From NCBI GenBank assembly GCA_900556695.1, contig USQA01000065.1:1-6967 (forward strand): a stretch of DNA of 6,967 nucleotides, read 5' to 3'. The notes below the pieces were generated by a model. That model ran no database searches. It had not been told where the DNA came from and was given only the letters and a program-made list of their open reading frames with translations. Source of the DNA: an uncultured Clostridium sp. GTDB lineage: Bacteria; Bacillota; Clostridia; TANB77; CAG-508. The first letter of the stretch is position 1; every line of letters begins with the position of its first letter. This document shows positions 6,255-6,967 of the stretch, one piece after another. Made by a program: the position numbers and the translations under genes.

Positions 6255-6283
6255 TTGAAATTTATTCCAAAATATAGTAAAAT
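6255..6283 (+). promoter_or_regulatory. Predicted promoter of rpsO
   Basis: TTGAAA (6255-6260) and TAAAAT (6278-6283) are separated by 17 nt. The predicted start near 6290 lies inside the palindrome at 6284-6307. The leader to the rpsO ATG would be about 93 nt. Confidence 0.55.
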
Positions 6284-6310
6284 AGGTATGTCAAAAATGA
6301 CATACCTTTT
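6284..6310 (+). terminator. Terminator of the clpC operon (perfect palindrome)
   Basis: AGGTATGTCA (6284-6293) and TGACATACCT (6298-6307) form a perfect 10-bp stem with an AAAA loop. A short T run (6307-6310) follows and A-rich sequence precedes. It lies about 105 nt after the clpC stop and is the only strong hairpin in that gap. The T run is short, so termination may be partial. Because it abuts the -10 of the rpsO promoter, it could instead or also be an operator. Confidence 0.65.
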
Positions 6311-6369
6311 ACTTAGCATTAAGATTAACACCTAAACTTAAAGCTCAGTTTAAGGATAAACAAAAAAAT

Positions 6370-6377
6370 AGGAGGTG
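6370..6377 (+). promoter_or_regulatory. Ribosome binding site of rpsO
   Basis: AGGAGGTG is a near-perfect anti-16S match, with 7 nt between GGAGG and the ATG at 6383. It fixes the S15 start. Confidence 0.85.
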
Positions 6378-6382
6378 TAAAA

Positions 6383-6646
6383 ATGACAAAGGAAAGAAAA
6401 CAAGAAATCATTAATACATATAAAAGAGAAGAAAATGACACTGGCTCACCAGAAGTACAAGTAGCTCTTTTAACAGAAAGAATTAATGAATTAACAGAAC
6501 ATTTAAAAATCCATAAAAAAGACAATCATTCAAGAAGAGGTCTTTTAAAAATGGTTGGAAAAAGAAGAAATCTATTAAACTACTTAGCAAAAAAAGATGT
6601 TAATAGATATAGAACAATTGTTGAAAAATTAGGATTAAGAAAATAA
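6383..6646 (+). CDS. rpsO: Small ribosomal subunit protein uS15
   Basis: This 87-residue protein is close to the 89 of Escherichia coli S15. It binds the central domain of 16S rRNA early in 30S assembly and contributes to a bridge with the 50S subunit. The signatures are clear: DTGSPEVQVALLTERI (19-34), then KKDNHSRRGLL (45-55) and RRNLLNYL (61-68), ending KLGLRK. The rRNA-contacting residues equivalent to E. coli H41, D48 and S51 are present as H40, D47 and S50. S15 often represses its own translation by binding its mRNA leader, and the leader here (about 6290-6382) can form two alternative small stems. It is followed by its own terminator and then pnp, the conserved rpsO-pnp neighbourhood. 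Confidence 0.97.
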   Translation: MTKERKQEIINTYKREENDTGSPEVQVALLTERINELTEHLKIHKKDNHSRRGLLKMVGKRRNLLNYLAKKDVNRYRTIVEKLGLRK

Positions 6647-6652
6647 AACATT

Positions 6653-6685
6653 AAAAGCCTATGCTTGTTTGAGCACGGGCTTTTT
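6653..6685 (+). terminator. Intrinsic terminator after rpsO
   Basis: The stem pairs AAAAGCC (6653-6659) with GGCTTTT (6678-6684). It continues through a T-G pair and one mismatch into TGCT (6662-6665) with AGCA (6672-6675). The loop is TGTTTG and the T run is 6681-6685. It begins 7 nt after the rpsO stop and should reduce, though perhaps not abolish, read-through into pnp. Confidence 0.8.
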
Positions 6686-6720
6686 AACAAATTTTATAGA
6701 AAAATTCTAATTGAAAATAA

Positions 6721-6803
6721 AGCAAGTAATTAGATAAGTAGCTTGTATAATACATTTATTTAAAACTTAAATGCATTATAGAGGTTACAATCTAAAACTT
6801 GCT
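6721..6803 (+). promoter_or_regulatory. Long imperfect hairpin in the pnp leader
   Basis: An outer arm AGCAAGT (6721-6727) pairs with ACTTGCT (6797-6803). After a small internal loop, TTAGAT (6730-6735) pairs with ATCTAA (6790-6795). Nested inside, TATAAT (6746-6751) pairs with ATTATA (6775-6780), and CATTTA (6753-6758) pairs with TAAATG (6768-6773). In all about 25 base pairs span 83 nt. The structure ends 14 nt before the pnp ribosome binding site. E. coli pnp has an RNase III-processed hairpin in the same place, through which PNPase controls its own mRNA. A similar role here is inference. Confidence 0.55.
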
Positions 6804-6816
6804 AAAAAGTAAAAAG

Positions 6817-6824
6817 AAAGGAAG
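6817..6824 (+). promoter_or_regulatory. Ribosome binding site of pnp
   Basis: AAAGGAAG lies 6 nt before the ATG at 6831 and outside the upstream hairpin, so it stays accessible if that hairpin forms. Confidence 0.65.
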
Positions 6825-6830
6825 ATTAAT

Positions 6831-6967
6831 ATGTTTAAAACTTATGAAACAGAATTAGCAGGTAGAAAACTTGTTGTAGAAACAGGAAAAATGGCAGGAT
6901 TAGCCAATGGAAGTGTATTAGTACGTTATGGAGATACATGCGTATTAGTTAATGTAACAGCTTCTAA
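6831..6967 (+). CDS. pnp: Polyribonucleotide nucleotidyltransferase, N-terminal part (cut by window edge)
   Basis: Only the first 45 codons are inside the window, and the frame is open at the right edge. The residues match the start of the first RNase PH domain of PNPase. ETELAGRKLVVETGKMA (6-22) is followed by ANGSVLVRYGDTCVLVNVTAS (25-45), the usual strand pattern containing the conserved GDT. PNPase is a trimeric 3'-to-5' phosphorolytic exoribonuclease that uses phosphate to release nucleoside diphosphates from RNA. It is a central part of mRNA decay. Position immediately after rpsO is the widespread bacterial arrangement and supports the call. KH and S1 RNA-binding domains would be expected beyond the window. 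Confidence 0.95.
   Translation, partial: MFKTYETELAGRKLVVETGKMAGLANGSVLVRYGDTCVLVNVTAS

Overview
This window is very AT-rich DNA (roughly three quarters A+T by eye). It has strong AGGAGG ribosome binding sites, heavy AGA and ATA codon use, and a ctsR-mcsA-mcsB-clpC operon. Together these point to a low-GC Gram-positive, most likely a member of the Clostridia. No species can be named from the sequence alone. There are no tRNA or rRNA genes, insertion sequences, CRISPR arrays or clear phage genes.

Layout. At the left edge a short-form NfeD membrane protein gene runs leftward out of the window. Divergent from it is a rightward gene for a highly charged coiled-coil protein with a 57-bp tandem repeat, followed by an intrinsic terminator. 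A small ORF of 58 codons and unknown function starts right after that terminator's T run. Next comes the CtsR regulon operon: a sigma-A-type promoter bracketed by two CtsR operator arrays, then ctsR, mcsA, mcsB and clpC, closely spaced and each with its own ribosome binding site. A perfect palindrome follows clpC and overlaps the predicted rpsO promoter. Then come rpsO (ribosomal protein S15) with its own terminator, a long structured leader, and the first 45 codons of pnp (polynucleotide phosphorylase), which runs off the right edge.

How the genes work together. CtsR represses the operon under non-stress conditions. The family model is that McsA activates McsB, a protein arginine kinase. McsB marks damaged proteins, and CtsR itself, with phosphoarginine. 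ClpC recognises phosphoarginine through its N-terminal domain and passes substrates to ClpP, which is not encoded here. All the parts needed are visible: Arg60 in the CtsR wing, four CxxC motifs and a UVR motif in McsA, Cys153 and an RDxxRA motif in McsB, and the two GTEH motifs and LGF loop in ClpC. rpsO-pnp is a separate translation and RNA-decay unit. Its noncoding DNA contains the most interesting structures in the window.

No completely new system is evident. The items that go beyond standard annotation are the symmetric double CtsR operator, the promoter/terminator palindrome before rpsO, the long hairpin in the pnp leader, the repeat-expanded coiled-coil gene, and the unknown small ORF beside it.
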